A stretch of 64,000 bases of DNA from contig NZ_CP018835.1 of the NCBI RefSeq assembly GCF_002196515.1, positions 2,666,001 to 2,730,000 of the forward strand, written 5' to 3'. Below, in pieces: positions 1 to 9,653 of the stretch. The notes beneath the pieces were generated by a model, which made no database searches, was not told the DNA's origin, and was given only the letters and a program-made list of their open reading frames with translations. The translations under genes and the position numbers were made by a program. The stretch's first letter is position 1; each line of letters starts with the position of its first letter. The DNA is from Vibrio gazogenes. GTDB taxonomy: Bacteria > Pseudomonadota > Gammaproteobacteria > Enterobacterales > Vibrionaceae.

Positions 1-1116
1 TTGGGGTGTGTAGATGACGCCCAGTGATACGGCTTTGATCGCGCCAGTGACTTCAGGCACGTTACTCGGAAGTGCATGAATGCGTTGATGTGCCAGCCAG
101 GCAAAAGCCATGGCTTCCATATAATCGTTATCAACACCTTGTGCCGATGTATTACAGACCTGCCAGTCTTGCAACAGAGCTTGTAACTCCTGCATCAATA
201 ATGGATTGTTGGCACCACCGCCACAGACAAATAGTCGGGGCTGAAGACCGCTGGCATATAAACAGCTTTGATCGGCGATGGTCTCAGCCGTCAACCGGCA
301 CAGTGTTCTTTGCACATTTTCGGGAGGGATGGGATGGTTCAATAATCTGATTTTCGACTGAACCCAATCCAGATTGAAGTATTCTCTGCCGGTACTTTTT
401 GGGGCATGTGCCGAGAAATAGCTATCCCGCTTCATCTGTTCCAGCAGCGGTCCATCGATTTCTCCGCTGCGGGCCATCTGTGCATCTTGATCGAATTTTT
501 CCCGTGTGTGGTATTGGCACCAAGCATCCATCAGGATATTACCGGGACCTGTATCATAGCCTAATAGCGGCTGATTCGGTCTGAGCACTGAAATGTTGGC
601 AATGCCACCAATGTTAAGCACGACCAAGGTTGCGTCATCCTGCGGAAACACTTCCCGATGAAACGCCGGAACGAGCGGGGCGCCCTGACCGCCCAGCGCC
701 ATGTCTTTACGGCGAAAGTCTGCAACGGTATCAATGCCTGTTTTTGTGGCGACAATATGGGCATCACCAAGCTGCATTGTGAACGGTGTATCCCCTGTCG
801 GGTGATGGTAGACCGTCTGTCCATGACATCCAATGGCTCGGATATCCTTAGCCTGGTATCCGCTTTGTGCCAATAGTGCATTGACTGCATCGGCAAACAA
901 ATGACCAAGACGATGATCGAGTCTGCCAATTGCAGGGAGATGGGTCGGCTGACCAGTACAAATATCCAGAATATTCTGTTTGATTGCTTCCGGTATAGGA
1001 TACATCGCGGATGAAAGTAGCCGAATGTCACGACCGTCGATTTCAATCAGAGCAACATCAACCCCGTCGAGGCTCGTGCCGGACATCACGCCAATAAACA
1101 ATTCTTTCTGGGCCAT
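1..1116 (-). CDS. anmK: Anhydro-N-acetylmuramic acid kinase, 3' end cut by window
   Basis: Phosphorylates and opens 1,6-anhydro-MurNAc released during peptidoglycan recycling, giving MurNAc-6-phosphate in the cytoplasm. The reverse strand reads open for 372 codons from an ATG at 1116 to the window edge with no stop. The N-terminus has the ATP-binding VMSGTSLDGVD motif (residues 10-20), and mid-protein GYDTGPGN..LMD carries the catalytic Asp; a GGGANN stretch follows near the C-terminus. The family is about 370 residues, so only a few codons can be missing. It is divergent from nagZ, which supplies recycled sugars to the same pathway. Recognition is from motifs; no frameshift is seen. Confidence 0.93.
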   Translation of the reverse strand, partial: MAQKELFIGVMSGTSLDGVDVALIEIDGRDIRLLSSAMYPIPEAIKQNILDICTGQPTHLPAIGRLDHRLGHLFADAVNALLAQSGYQAKDIRAIGCHGQTVYHHPTGDTPFTMQLGDAHIVATKTGIDTVADFRRKDMALGGQGAPLVPAFHREVFPQDDATLVVLNIGGIANISVLRPNQPLLGYDTGPGNILMDAWCQYHTREKFDQDAQMARSGEIDGPLLEQMKRDSYFSAHAPKSTGREYFNLDWVQSKIRLLNHPIPPENVQRTLCRLTAETIADQSCLYASGLQPRLFVCGGGANNPLLMQELQALLQDWQVCNTSAQGVDNDYMEAMAFAWLAHQRIHALPSNVPEVTGAIKAVSLGVIYTPQ

Positions 1117-1334
1117 GATTACTTCCCACTGGTGGAACATCATTGCATTGTAATTGATTTTTGTCGCAGCACCACTGTGCATGCAAATCTTTGCGGATGG
1201 CTCTTTTTTATTGACTGCTCAGAGCGTTAATCATCCGGCGGAAAGGCGGTGTTGGTATTGCGAATAGAACTGCATCCGAGTGTGGTTGTGTATATAATCG
1301 GCTCAAATCAATCATTCGGATTCGGGAGATAGGT

Positions 1335-2321
1335 ATGGGGCCGCTGTGGCTAGATATGGAAGGATGTGAGTTGAGTGCCGAAGAGAAAGAAATGTTGGCA
1401 CATCCGACTGTTGGTGGCGTGATTTTGTTCGCCAGAAACTATTTTGATTCAAGACAACTACAGGCTTTGACTCAGTCAATTCGTCAGTATGCAAAAAAGC
1501 CAATCCTGATTGGTGTCGATCAAGAAGGTGGTCGTGTTCAACGTTTTCAGGATGGATTCACTCGGCTACCGGCTGCCGCAAACTATGCGCGTTGTGCAGA
1601 GAGTGAACAGCTCGCGCAACTTGGCGGGTGGTTGATGGCCAGTGAACTGATTGCGCATGATATTGATTTAAGTTTTGCCCCGGTTCTTGATACGGGATTC
1701 TCCTGTCGGGCGATAGGGAATCGTGCTTTTGGTGAAGATCGTGAGACGGTCATATCGATGAGTCAGGCATATATGCAAGGAATGAAGTCTGCGGGCATGG
1801 CGACAACGGGGAAACACTTTCCGGGACATGGTGGTGTAGTGGAAGATTCACACAAAGAAACCCCGTATGATCATCGTGAGGATATTTTTGAGACCGATAT
1901 GCAGGTGTTTCAGCAGCATATTCAGGCGAATTTATTAGATGCGATGATGCCAGCACATGTGATTTATTCTCATTACGATCAACAACCTGCAAGTGGTTCA
2001 ACATTCTGGCTGAAGCAGATACTGCGTCACAAACTTGGCTTTCATGGCATCATTTTTTCTGATGACTTGGCGATGGAAGGTGCCTCTGTTATGGGAGATG
2101 CGGTTGCTCGTTCCCAGCAAGCTTTGGCCGCCGGGTGCGATATGTTACTGCTGTGTAATGATCGTGCGGCGTCTGTCCGGGTTTTGGATCATCTGCCGAT
2201 GATGGCGGTGTCTGGTGCTGAATGCCTGCAAAAGCAGCGCGCATTTAGTCCGGCTGAACTGAAAGCAACGCCGCAATGGAAACACGCAGTGGCAGCACTT
2301 GAACCACTGACGGAGCGGTAA
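1335..2321 (+). CDS. nagZ: Beta-N-acetylhexosaminidase NagZ
   Basis: Cytoplasmic family 3 glycosidase that removes GlcNAc from GlcNAc-anhydroMurNAc (peptide) during cell-wall recycling. The product has 328 residues, close to the usual 330-340. The opening [10 protein letters not shown] is typical, and [14 protein letters not shown] carries the conserved His/Asp dyad region; [10 protein letters not shown] is the conserved segment near the nucleophile Asp. A TATAAT lies at 1293-1298, preceded by TG, so the promoter is probably in the gap shared with anmK. The gene converges with the LytTR regulator gene, leaving only 13 bases between stops. Confidence 0.95.
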   Translation: MGPLWLDMEGCELSAEEKEMLAHPTVGGVILFARNYFDSRQLQALTQSIRQYAKKPILIGVDQEGGRVQRFQDGFTRLPAAANYARCAESEQLAQLGGWLMASELIAHDIDLSFAPVLDTGFSCRAIGNRAFGEDRETVISMSQAYMQGMKSAGMATTGKHFPGHGGVVEDSHKETPYDHREDIFETDMQVFQQHIQANLLDAMMPAHVIYSHYDQQPASGSTFWLKQILRHKLGFHGIIFSDDLAMEGASVMGDAVARSQQALAAGCDMLLLCNDRAASVRVLDHLPMMAVSGAECLQKQRAFSPAELKATPQWKHAVAALEPLTER

Positions 2322-2334
2322 ATGCGTGTTGCGT

Positions 2335-3045
2335 TTAACTGATGCCGAGCGTTTCTTTTAAATTTTTCAGGTAGTGCCGACTGACAGGGACGGTATATCC
2401 CGAAACGGTCAGCACTTCTGCCAGACCATGCTCGAGGAGTTTGATCTCCTGAATATTTTTCGGATGAATCAAATATTGACGATGACAGCGAAGCAGCGGG
2501 GTCTTTTCTTCCAGATGTTTCAGCGTGAGCTGGCTGGTGGCTTTTTTATCGCTGGTCTGGACATGCACCCCTGCCAGATCACTACTGACAAACTCGACCG
2601 CCTGTATTGGGATAATCACAATCCGGTTGAGTCCGGTGCAGGGGATCTGTTCCAGTGATTTAGGAATAATGGGAGAAAAATCCTGTCGTTGCATGTCTCG
2701 CTTGAGCCGTTGCAGGGTTTTGTGCAGACGTTGTTCATCAATGGGTTTGAGCAGATAATCAAATGCGTTGTCTTCAAAGGCTTGAATCGCGTATTGATCA
2801 TAGGCGGTGACAAACACCACTCTCGGCATCGTTTCTTGATCGAGCATTGCTAATAGCTCGATACCAGAGAGTTGAGGCATTTGGATATCAAGAAAAACGA
2901 CATCCGGTTTGAGCTGATTAATCTGTTTCAAGCCGTCAATCGCATTCGCAGCCTGACCGACAATTGTCAATGTCTCATCTTCTTCAAGCAGTTGGATTAG
3001 TGCTTCTCTGGCATGTATTTCGTCATCAATAATCAGTACTTGCAT
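2335..3045 (-). CDS. btsR: LytTR-family response regulator, BtsR (YehT)-like
   Basis: DNA-binding response regulator of a LytS/LytTR two-component system. Residues 1-120 form a CheY-like receiver with acidic residues near the N-terminus (IIDDE), phospho-acceptor D53 in VVFLDIQMP and a conserved Lys in LLKPIDE. Residues about 135-236 form a LytTR domain (RIVIIPIQAVEFVSSD, then CHRQYLIHPKNI). The length of 236 matches E. coli BtsR (239). It lies 23 bases after the sensor kinase gene. In E. coli the pair senses extracellular pyruvate; that ligand is only an inference here. Confidence 0.85.
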   Translation of the reverse strand: MQVLIIDDEIHAREALIQLLEEDETLTIVGQAANAIDGLKQINQLKPDVVFLDIQMPQLSGIELLAMLDQETMPRVVFVTAYDQYAIQAFEDNAFDYLLKPIDEQRLHKTLQRLKRDMQRQDFSPIIPKSLEQIPCTGLNRIVIIPIQAVEFVSSDLAGVHVQTSDKKATSQLTLKHLEEKTPLLRCHRQYLIHPKNIQEIKLLEHGLAEVLTVSGYTVPVSRHYLKNLKETLGIS

Positions 3046-3068
3046 TCAGATATTCTCTCAAAGGCATT

Positions 3069-4739
3069 TCAGGTTAGGTTTGGGAGTAAAAATTGCATTT
3101 TGGTCGAGACATCCGGTTGGACGTCGGTTTGCAATTGCGATGAATGACCAAAGTAATTGATCAGCCGTTTTTCAACGATTTGCATTCCCAGCCCATGTGT
3201 TTGATTCGGTGAAGTACGGAACAGACCCGCATTATCTTCAACGACGATAAGGTGTCCATGTGCTGTTGGCTGGTTATAAATACGAATTTTACCCTGTCCA
3301 AGTAAATTGGAGGTGCCGTGTTTGATAGCATTTTCGACTAAAGGCTGGAGGGTAAATGTAGGCAACTGTCGTTCCATCAGGGCGGGATCGATCTGAATCT
3401 CAATATCAAGGCGATCACAAAAGCGAGCTTGCTCAATCATCAAGTAAGCATTCACATGGGCCAGCTCTTCTGCAAGGGTTATCGTTTCTATATTCTGCTT
3501 TAAGTTGCTGCGAAAAAAATGGGCCAGATGTTGAATCAGTTCGCGAGCTTGACCGGGATCGGTGCGAACGATCGCACTGATCGTATTCAACGCATTAAAG
3601 AGAAAATGAGGGTTCACTTGCGCGTGAAGGAGTTTGATCTCTGACTGAGCCAATAATGTTTTCTTCTGTTGATATTCACCATGAAGGATTTGGCTCGACA
3701 ATAGCTGTGCGATACCGCCAGCCATTGACATATTAATGGATGAAAATAGTTTGCGCTTCTGTTCATAAAGTTTGATGGTCCCGATGACACGATCATCGAC
3801 GCGGAGCGGAATGATTAGTGCAGAGCCTAATTTACAGTCTGGTGACAGAGAGCATTGATAGGGGCGCTCGTATCCGTCGAGATAGATTATTTCATTTTGT
3901 TCAATCGACTCCAGTGTTTTGGGCGATGAGATAGGAGTATTAGGATGATGGTGATCATCTCCGATACCAATGAAGGCGAGGATTTTTTCTCGATCTGTAA
4001 TTGATACAGCGCCGACATTGGTTTCCTCATAGACGATACGGGCAACTGGCCCTGCTGTCTTGGCGGTAAACTCCTCGGATAGTAGCCCGACGGAACGTTC
4101 AGCGATGCGTAATGCTTTGCGGGAAAAAGTTGCAGAATATTCTTCATAAATCGATTTTTTATCTTTGAGAATACTCATAAACAGTGCCGCTCCGACTGAG
4201 TTGGCAATAATCATCGGGGCAGCAATGGTACTAACCAGTGAAAATGCTTGGTTATATGGTTTGGCAACCGATAAAATAATCAACATCTGAATCACTTCTG
4301 CGAACAGAGTAACCCCGAAGACCACGCCCGGATGAAACAAACGTTCCCGTTGGCATCTTCTCATTAGATAAGTATGCAGTAATCCACCGATGAGGCCTTC
4401 GGTTGTGGTTGAAATCGCACAGGCTAAGTCGGTAAACCCACCGAGTGCGTAGCGATGAAGCCCTCCGGTCAGACCAACGGCAAAACCGACAACCGGCCCG
4501 CCGAACAATCCACCCATGACGGCACCAATCGCCCGGGTATTTGCGATAGCATCATCGATCTGTAGGCCAAAGTAGGTTCCCAAAATGCAAAACAGCGAGA
4601 AAAGCACATAAATTGACAGTCTGTGCTCTAAACGAGAAGAAATGTTCAGGATTGGCAGGAATAGCGGCGTTTTACTGAGCATATAAGCAAGAACAAGGTA
4701 AACGCACATTTGTTGCAGCAGGGAAATAATCACATCCAT
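3069..4739 (-). CDS. btsS: LytS-family sensor histidine kinase, BtsS (YehU)-like
   Basis: Inner-membrane sensor kinase, partner of the downstream LytTR regulator. About 200 N-terminal residues form several membrane helices of the 5TMR-LYT type (with GGLFGGPVVGFAVGL and the LHRY..GG motif). A GAF-like region follows at about 215-345, then a His_kinase domain with QVNPHFLFNALN, whose H378 is the likely phosphorylation site, and an HATPase domain (N-box ENAIKHG). The 556 residues fit BtsS (561). The start overlaps nothing; the 247-base gap upstream is shared with divergent aroF. Confidence 0.87.
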   Translation of the reverse strand: MDVIISLLQQMCVYLVLAYMLSKTPLFLPILNISSRLEHRLSIYVLFSLFCILGTYFGLQIDDAIANTRAIGAVMGGLFGGPVVGFAVGLTGGLHRYALGGFTDLACAISTTTEGLIGGLLHTYLMRRCQRERLFHPGVVFGVTLFAEVIQMLIILSVAKPYNQAFSLVSTIAAPMIIANSVGAALFMSILKDKKSIYEEYSATFSRKALRIAERSVGLLSEEFTAKTAGPVARIVYEETNVGAVSITDREKILAFIGIGDDHHHPNTPISSPKTLESIEQNEIIYLDGYERPYQCSLSPDCKLGSALIIPLRVDDRVIGTIKLYEQKRKLFSSINMSMAGGIAQLLSSQILHGEYQQKKTLLAQSEIKLLHAQVNPHFLFNALNTISAIVRTDPGQARELIQHLAHFFRSNLKQNIETITLAEELAHVNAYLMIEQARFCDRLDIEIQIDPALMERQLPTFTLQPLVENAIKHGTSNLLGQGKIRIYNQPTAHGHLIVVEDNAGLFRTSPNQTHGLGMQIVEKRLINYFGHSSQLQTDVQPDVSTKMQFLLPNLT

Positions 4740-4846
4740 TGGTCATACAGAACATCTTATAAACTGTTTGCTTATTCTAGGGGAAGGTACAGCAATAAAA
4801 TACTCACCAATCAGTGAATTGTGATGGAATGAGGTTGATAGAGTTG

Positions 4847-4976
4847 TGTGAACTATATTTTACATTTAATGTTATTATTATTTTACATTCACAAAGGCTG
4901 TTTTTACTGGTAATTTAAGCCGCATATGTGATTTAATTCTCGTTAATAGAGAATGGTGTGTAAATTTTTTTGTACA
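4847..4976 (+). promoter_or_regulatory. Three TyrR-box-like sites upstream of aroF
   Basis: The TyrR box consensus is TGTAAA-N6-TTTACA. Seen here: TGTGAACTATATTTTACA (4847-4864, one mismatch), TGTTATTATTATTTTACA (4870-4887, two mismatches in the left arm) and TGTAAATTTTTTTGTACA (4959-4976, one mismatch). The first two centres are 23 bp apart, about two helical turns on one DNA face. The third overlaps the leader just before the ribosome binding site. E. coli aroF also has three boxes and is repressed by TyrR with tyrosine. The sites are read directly; the regulation is inferred. Confidence 0.7.
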
Positions 4977-4986
4977 GGTGGCAACG

Positions 4987-6054
4987 ATGAATGAACTCAA
5001 TGATATTAATATAACTGACCAACAGGTTTTGATTACACCAGAAGCACTGAAAGCGAAGCTGCCTCTGAGTGAGAAGGCACAGCAATTCATTCATCAGTCT
5101 CGTCAGACAATTGCTGACATTATTCATAAACGGGATCACCGTTTACTGGTTGTATGTGGCCCTTGTTCGATTCACGATCTGGACGCGGCCAAAGAGTATG
5201 CCAAACGCTTTAAAGCATTATCTGAAGCTGTCAGTGATCAGCTGTATTTAGTCATGCGGGTTTATTTTGAAAAGCCACGGACAACCGTGGGTTGGAAAGG
5301 GTTGATCAATGACCCGCATATGGACGGTACCTTTGATATTGAACACGGGTTACATGTTGGTCGACAATTACTCGTCGAACTGGCCGAAATGGACATTCCG
5401 CTTGCGACGGAAGCGCTTGATCCGATCAGCCCTCAATATCTCTCTGACACATTTAGCTGGGCTGCTATCGGGGCAAGAACCACGGAGTCTCAGACTCACC
5501 GGGAAATGGCCAGCGGTCTTTCAATGCCTATCGGGTTCAAAAATGGTACAGATGGCAGTTTATCGACAGCAATCAATGCTATGCAGGCGGCTTCATCGAG
5601 TCACCGTTTCATGGGAATTAACGCTGAAGGTCAGGTTGCGTTGCTCACGACCCAAGGGAACTCAAACGGGCATGTGATTCTGCGTGGCGGTAAGCAAACC
5701 AATTATGATTCAGTTTCTGTTGCCGAGTGTGAAGCAGAAATGCACAATGCAAAACTTGACCCGGCATTGATGGTAGACTGTAGCCATGCGAACTCTCGTA
5801 AAGACTTCAGACGTCAACCATTGGTTGCTGAAGATGTGATCCATCAGATCCGTGAGGGAAATCGCTCGATTATCGGGTTGATGATCGAAAGTCATATTCA
5901 TGAGGGGAACCAATCCTCTGATTTGCCTCGTGAGGAAATGCAGTACGGTGTCTCCATCACGGATGCATGTATCAGTTGGGAAGTGACAGATTCTTTGCTG
6001 CGTCGTGCGCATCAGGATCTGGTTCCATTCTTAGAGAAACGTTTGCAAGATTAA
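4987..6054 (+). CDS. aroF: 3-deoxy-7-phosphoheptulonate synthase, AroF type
   Basis: First enzyme of the shikimate pathway: condenses phosphoenolpyruvate and erythrose 4-phosphate to DAHP. The 355-residue product has the class I signatures [28 protein letters not shown] and [16 protein letters not shown]. Pairing with tyrA and the TyrR boxes argue for the tyrosine-sensitive isozyme rather than AroG or AroH. ATG 4987 is chosen because CAGGTGG lies 5-10 bases upstream; a GTG at 4978 in the same frame would add three residues but lies inside that ribosome-binding sequence. Eleven bases separate it from tyrA. Confidence 0.94.
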   Translation: MNELNDINITDQQVLITPEALKAKLPLSEKAQQFIHQSRQTIADIIHKRDHRLLVVCGPCSIHDLDAAKEYAKRFKALSEAVSDQLYLVMRVYFEKPRTTVGWKGLINDPHMDGTFDIEHGLHVGRQLLVELAEMDIPLATEALDPISPQYLSDTFSWAAIGARTTESQTHREMASGLSMPIGFKNGTDGSLSTAINAMQAASSSHRFMGINAEGQVALLTTQGNSNGHVILRGGKQTNYDSVSVAECEAEMHNAKLDPALMVDCSHANSRKDFRRQPLVAEDVIHQIREGNRSIIGLMIESHIHEGNQSSDLPREEMQYGVSITDACISWEVTDSLLRRAHQDLVPFLEKRLQD

Positions 6055-6065
6055 AGAGGTTGTTC

Positions 6066-7193
6066 ATGTCAGTTGAGCTCAACGCGTTACGAGATCAGAT
6101 AGATGAAGTCGATCAGCAGATGATCAAACTGCTTGCCCGTCGTCTGGCGTTGGTTGAAAAAGTCGGTGAAGTGAAAAGTCAGCACGGTTTACCGATTTAT
6201 GCCCCGGAACGTGAAGCTGCGATGCTGGCGGCACGTCGTGAAGAAGCTGAGAAACAGGGGGTTCCTGCTCAACTGATTGAAGATATTCTGCGCCGGACGA
6301 TGCGTGAGTCTTATGCGAGTGAGAAAGATGCGGGTTTTAAGTGTTTGAATCCCGAGTTGCGTCCGATTGTGATTGTCGGTGGGAATGGACAATTAGGGGG
6401 ATTATTCGCACGGATGTTCCGTTTGTCCGGTTATACGGTAAAAATCCTCGGCAGTCAGGACTGGGATCGTGCCGACGATCTCCTGCATGATGCGGGAATG
6501 GTGGTTGTGACAGTGCCGATTCATCTGACACTGGACGTTATATCAAAGCTTAAACACCTGCCTGAAGATTGTATTTTGTGCGATCTGACTTCGATCAAAT
6601 CGAAGCCATTACAAGCGATGTTGGATGTGCATGCCGGACCGGTTGTCGGATTACACCCGATGTTTGGTCCTGATGTACCAAGCCTTGCGAAGCAGGTTGT
6701 AGTTTATTGTGATGGCCGTGGTGCAGAGTGTTATCAGTGGCTGATTCAGCAGATCTCGATTTGGGGAGCCAGCTTATGTCAGATTCGGGCTGAAGATCAT
6801 GATCATGGGATGACATTGATTCAGGCGCTGAGACACTTTACATCTTATGTCTATGGCTTGCATCTATCGAAAGAAAGCCCAGATTTAGAAAAACTCCTTC
6901 AGCTCAGTTCTCCGATTTACCGGCTGGAATTAGTGATGGTTGGACGTCTATTTGGTCAGGACCCGAACCTTTATGGTGACATCATCTTCTCTTCAGAAGA
7001 AAACATCGCCATGATTCGTCGTTTTTATCAGTGCTTTACGGAAGCAATGACTATTATTGATGAAAAAGACAAAGGGCGATTTATTGAGAGCTTTTCTAAA
7101 ACCAGTCAGTGGTTTGGTGATTACTCGCAGAAGTTTATGTCAGAGAGTCAGAGTTTGCTCAAGCATGCCAATGATACGATTCATCGTGGGTAA
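6066..7193 (+). CDS. tyrA: Bifunctional chorismate mutase / prephenate dehydrogenase
   Basis: Converts chorismate to prephenate and then to 4-hydroxyphenylpyruvate, the tyrosine precursor. Residues 1-90 form the AroQ chorismate mutase ([18 protein letters not shown]). A Rossmann nucleotide-binding loop [14 protein letters not shown] begins near residue 105, followed by the prephenate dehydrogenase domain with HPMFGPD. The length of 375 matches E. coli TyrA (373). The frame is open further upstream, but ATG 6066 is preceded by AAAGAGG and gives the family N-terminus. It forms an operon with aroF and ends at the terminator at 7231. Confidence 0.95.
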   Translation: MSVELNALRDQIDEVDQQMIKLLARRLALVEKVGEVKSQHGLPIYAPEREAAMLAARREEAEKQGVPAQLIEDILRRTMRESYASEKDAGFKCLNPELRPIVIVGGNGQLGGLFARMFRLSGYTVKILGSQDWDRADDLLHDAGMVVVTVPIHLTLDVISKLKHLPEDCILCDLTSIKSKPLQAMLDVHAGPVVGLHPMFGPDVPSLAKQVVVYCDGRGAECYQWLIQQISIWGASLCQIRAEDHDHGMTLIQALRHFTSYVYGLHLSKESPDLEKLLQLSSPIYRLELVMVGRLFGQDPNLYGDIIFSSEENIAMIRRFYQCFTEAMTIIDEKDKGRFIESFSKTSQWFGDYSQKFMSESQSLLKHANDTIHRG

Positions 7194-7230
7194 ATTTTCA
7201 GTCGTAGTCTTCACGGAAAGCACTGAAAAA

Positions 7231-7254
7231 AGAGCGGTTCACCCGCTCTTTTTA
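7231..7254 (+). terminator. Rho-independent terminator of aroF-tyrA
   Basis: AGAGCGG (7231-7237) pairs with CCGCTCT (7243-7249) around a five-base loop and is followed by TTTT. It lies 37 bases after the tyrA stop. Confidence 0.85.
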
Positions 7255-7301
7255 CATTGTTCACGATATTCCCCTCGATTGAGTCTGCACCAGACGTATC
7301 A

Positions 7302-7676
7302 TCAATCCTCGTCATCACCTAAATCAGTCAGGTGTTCGAGTTCTCGATGTAAGAGGGCGTCATTCCCCACATTCAGCTCAATCAGTCTTTTCAGGTGAGA
7401 AATACTTTCAACATCGATATAAGCAATACTCGCGTGCAATGTATTGTTTTCCAAATTGACGATATTTGCCGTCATTTGAATCGAGATGTCACTTTCGGGG
7501 AGTGGAAATTCAATATAAACAGGTTGTTGTGGATCGAGTCTCGATTCACCAAGGATAGATAGCAGAATCCCGTGTAGTGAGAGATCCTGAACTGTTGTTG
7601 AAATGTGGACTGACCCTTGGGTCAGTAAAGCCGGAGCTCGGTAGATAATCCGTGAAAATCGACGTTTTTCTGCCAT
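7302..7676 (-). CDS. PilZ-domain protein (PlzA-like)
   Basis: A 124-residue single-domain protein. Residues 5-9 (RRFSR) give the RxxxR motif and DLSLHG (about residue 32) the D/NxSxxG motif of PilZ domains, which bind cyclic di-GMP, so both ligand-contacting motifs are present. The position between tyrA and ettA matches V. cholerae plzA as I recall it. There is no fused effector domain, so it would act through a partner. The neighbouring c-di-GMP enzyme MbaA lies about 7 kb away. Confidence 0.85.
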   Translation of the reverse strand: MAEKRRFSRIIYRAPALLTQGSVHISTTVQDLSLHGILLSILGESRLDPQQPVYIEFPLPESDISIQMTANIVNLENNTLHASIAYIDVESISHLKRLIELNVGNDALLHRELEHLTDLGDDED

Positions 7677-7749
7677 ATCTCTGCCTCTGTATGTGGGGGG
7701 AAGGGAACCCAGTTACGGAAAATGCACCGTCATTTTGTCTTTTCCTAAT

Positions 7750-7771
7750 AAAAAAGGCCGCAACTGCGGCC
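7750..7771 (-). terminator. Terminator of ettA
   Basis: GGCCGC (7756-7761) and GCGGCC (7766-7771) form a six-base-pair stem with loop AACT. Reading leftward the stem is followed by a T tract (plus-strand A run 7750-7755), 20 bases after the ettA stop. Confidence 0.85.
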
Positions 7772-7791
7772 TCTTACATCAACAGAAAACA

Positions 7792-9459
7792 CTATTTCGC
7801 AATACGCTTGTATTTAATGCGATGCGGTTCTGCCGCCTGAGCACCCAGAGTCTGTTTTAGCCATTCCGAGTATTCAGTATAGTTACCTTCATAGAAGTTG
7901 ACTTGCCCTTCATCACGGTAATCAAGAATATGTGTCGCAATTCTGTCAAGGAACCAACGGTCATGCGAAATCACCATGGCGCATCCCGGAAACTCTAACA
8001 ACGCTTCTTCCAGTGCCCGGAGTGTTTCTACATCGAGATCGTTGGTTGGTTCATCAAGCAGTAAGACGTTACCGCCAGCTTTGAGTAGTTTTGCCAGATG
8101 GACGCGGTTCCGCTCTCCTCCAGAGAGCTCCCCGATGACTTTCTGCTGATCCACACCTTTAAAATTAAAGCGAGAGCAGTAAGCCCGCGCCGGCACTTCA
8201 AAGTTATTGATCCGAATGATATCGGCACCTTCAGAAATCTCCTGAAAGACCGTATTCTTATCATTCATACTGTCACGGAACTGATCAACCGAAGCAAGCT
8301 TCACGGTATCACCGATGTCGATGGTTCCGGAGTCAGGTTGTTCGGTGCCACTGAGCATCTTGAACAGTGTTGATTTTCCTGCACCATTGGGACCAATGAT
8401 ACCGACAATCGCCCCTTTCGGCATAGAGAATGACAGATCATCAATTAACACTCTGCCATCGAATGACTTGGTGAGGTTTGCCACTTCAATGACTTTTTCA
8501 CCTAAACGTTCACCCGGCGGGATAAATAGTTCATTGGTTTCATTACGTTTTTGATGATCACCGCTTTGCAACTCTTCAAAACGAGCCATCCGGGCTTTGG
8601 ATTTGGCCTGACGACCTTTCGGATTCTGACGAACCCATTCAAGCTCTTTCTCGATGGTTTTCTGGCGAGCTTTTTCCTGAGATGCTTCTTGCTTCAGACG
8701 CGCATCTTTCTGTTCCAGCCAAGAGGTATAATTCCCTTGCCATGGAATCCCTTCACCACGGTCAAGCTCCAGAATCCAGCCCGCAGCATTATCCAAGAAG
8801 TAACGGTCGTGGGTAATGGCGACCACGGTACCGCTGTAATCGACCAGAAAATGTTCCAGCCAAGCAACGGATTCTGCATCCAAGTGGTTGGTTGGTTCGT
8901 CTAATAGCAGCATGTCTGGTTTTTCCAGTAGCAGACGGCAAATTGCCACTCGGCGTCGCTCACCACCAGAAAGGTTACTGATTTTTGCATCCCATTCAGG
9001 CAGACGCAGTGCATCTGCGGCACGTTCCAGTATATTATCCAGATTATGGCCGTCTTTTGCCTGAATTAAGGCTTCCAGATCCCCTTGCTCTTTGGCTAGC
9101 GCATCAAAATCTGCATCTGGTTCTGCATAAGCTGCGTAAACCGCATCGAGGCGCTCAAGAGCATTTTTGACATCAGAAACGGCTTCTTCAACAATTTCAC
9201 GGACCGTTTTACTTTCGTCCAGTACGGGTTCTTGTGGCAGATAGCCGACATTCAATCCGGGTTGTGGACGTGCTTCGCCATCAATGTCTGTATCAATGCC
9301 AGCCATGATGCGCAGTAGCGTTGATTTCCCTGCACCATTGAGGCCCAGAACACCAATCTTGGCACCAGGGAAAAAGCTTAGAGAGATATCTTTCAGGATT
9401 TGTCTTTTCGGCGGCACGATTTTGCTCACCCGAGACATTGTATACACGTATTCAGCCAT
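7792..9459 (-). CDS. ettA: Energy-dependent translational throttle EttA (ABC-F ATPase)
   Basis: Soluble ABC-F protein that binds the ribosomal E site and gates the first peptide-bond steps according to the ATP/ADP ratio. Two nucleotide-binding domains are visible: Walker A GLNGAGKST with signature LSGGERRRV in the first half, and GPNGAGKST with LSGGERNRV in the second. The linker is charged, arginine- and lysine-rich (EKELEWVRQNPKGRQAKSKARM), as in EttA. There are no membrane segments. The length of 555 equals E. coli EttA. The start has AGGAACG upstream. Confidence 0.95.
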   Translation of the reverse strand: MAEYVYTMSRVSKIVPPKRQILKDISLSFFPGAKIGVLGLNGAGKSTLLRIMAGIDTDIDGEARPQPGLNVGYLPQEPVLDESKTVREIVEEAVSDVKNALERLDAVYAAYAEPDADFDALAKEQGDLEALIQAKDGHNLDNILERAADALRLPEWDAKISNLSGGERRRVAICRLLLEKPDMLLLDEPTNHLDAESVAWLEHFLVDYSGTVVAITHDRYFLDNAAGWILELDRGEGIPWQGNYTSWLEQKDARLKQEASQEKARQKTIEKELEWVRQNPKGRQAKSKARMARFEELQSGDHQKRNETNELFIPPGERLGEKVIEVANLTKSFDGRVLIDDLSFSMPKGAIVGIIGPNGAGKSTLFKMLSGTEQPDSGTIDIGDTVKLASVDQFRDSMNDKNTVFQEISEGADIIRINNFEVPARAYCSRFNFKGVDQQKVIGELSGGERNRVHLAKLLKAGGNVLLLDEPTNDLDVETLRALEEALLEFPGCAMVISHDRWFLDRIATHILDYRDEGQVNFYEGNYTEYSEWLKQTLGAQAAEPHRIKYKRIAK

Positions 9460-9653
9460 TACTGATCGTTCCTAACTGTTACTCGTAGACCAAAACGGCC
9501 ATTTTATACTAATCAGATGACATTTGTTACTGACAGACATTTTTTTCATACAGACTTTGGGCGGATCAGATGATTTGTGAAAAAATATGCAAATTAATGT
9601 TGTTTGAGATTTTTTGTTAATTTAGCCTCTCTCATGTAATAAATGAGGAAATT

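Noticed and set aside
1..1116. Broken anmK
   Set aside because: Only out-of-frame short frames are obvious at first sight, but the minus strand is open over the whole stretch; the missing stop is due to the window edge.
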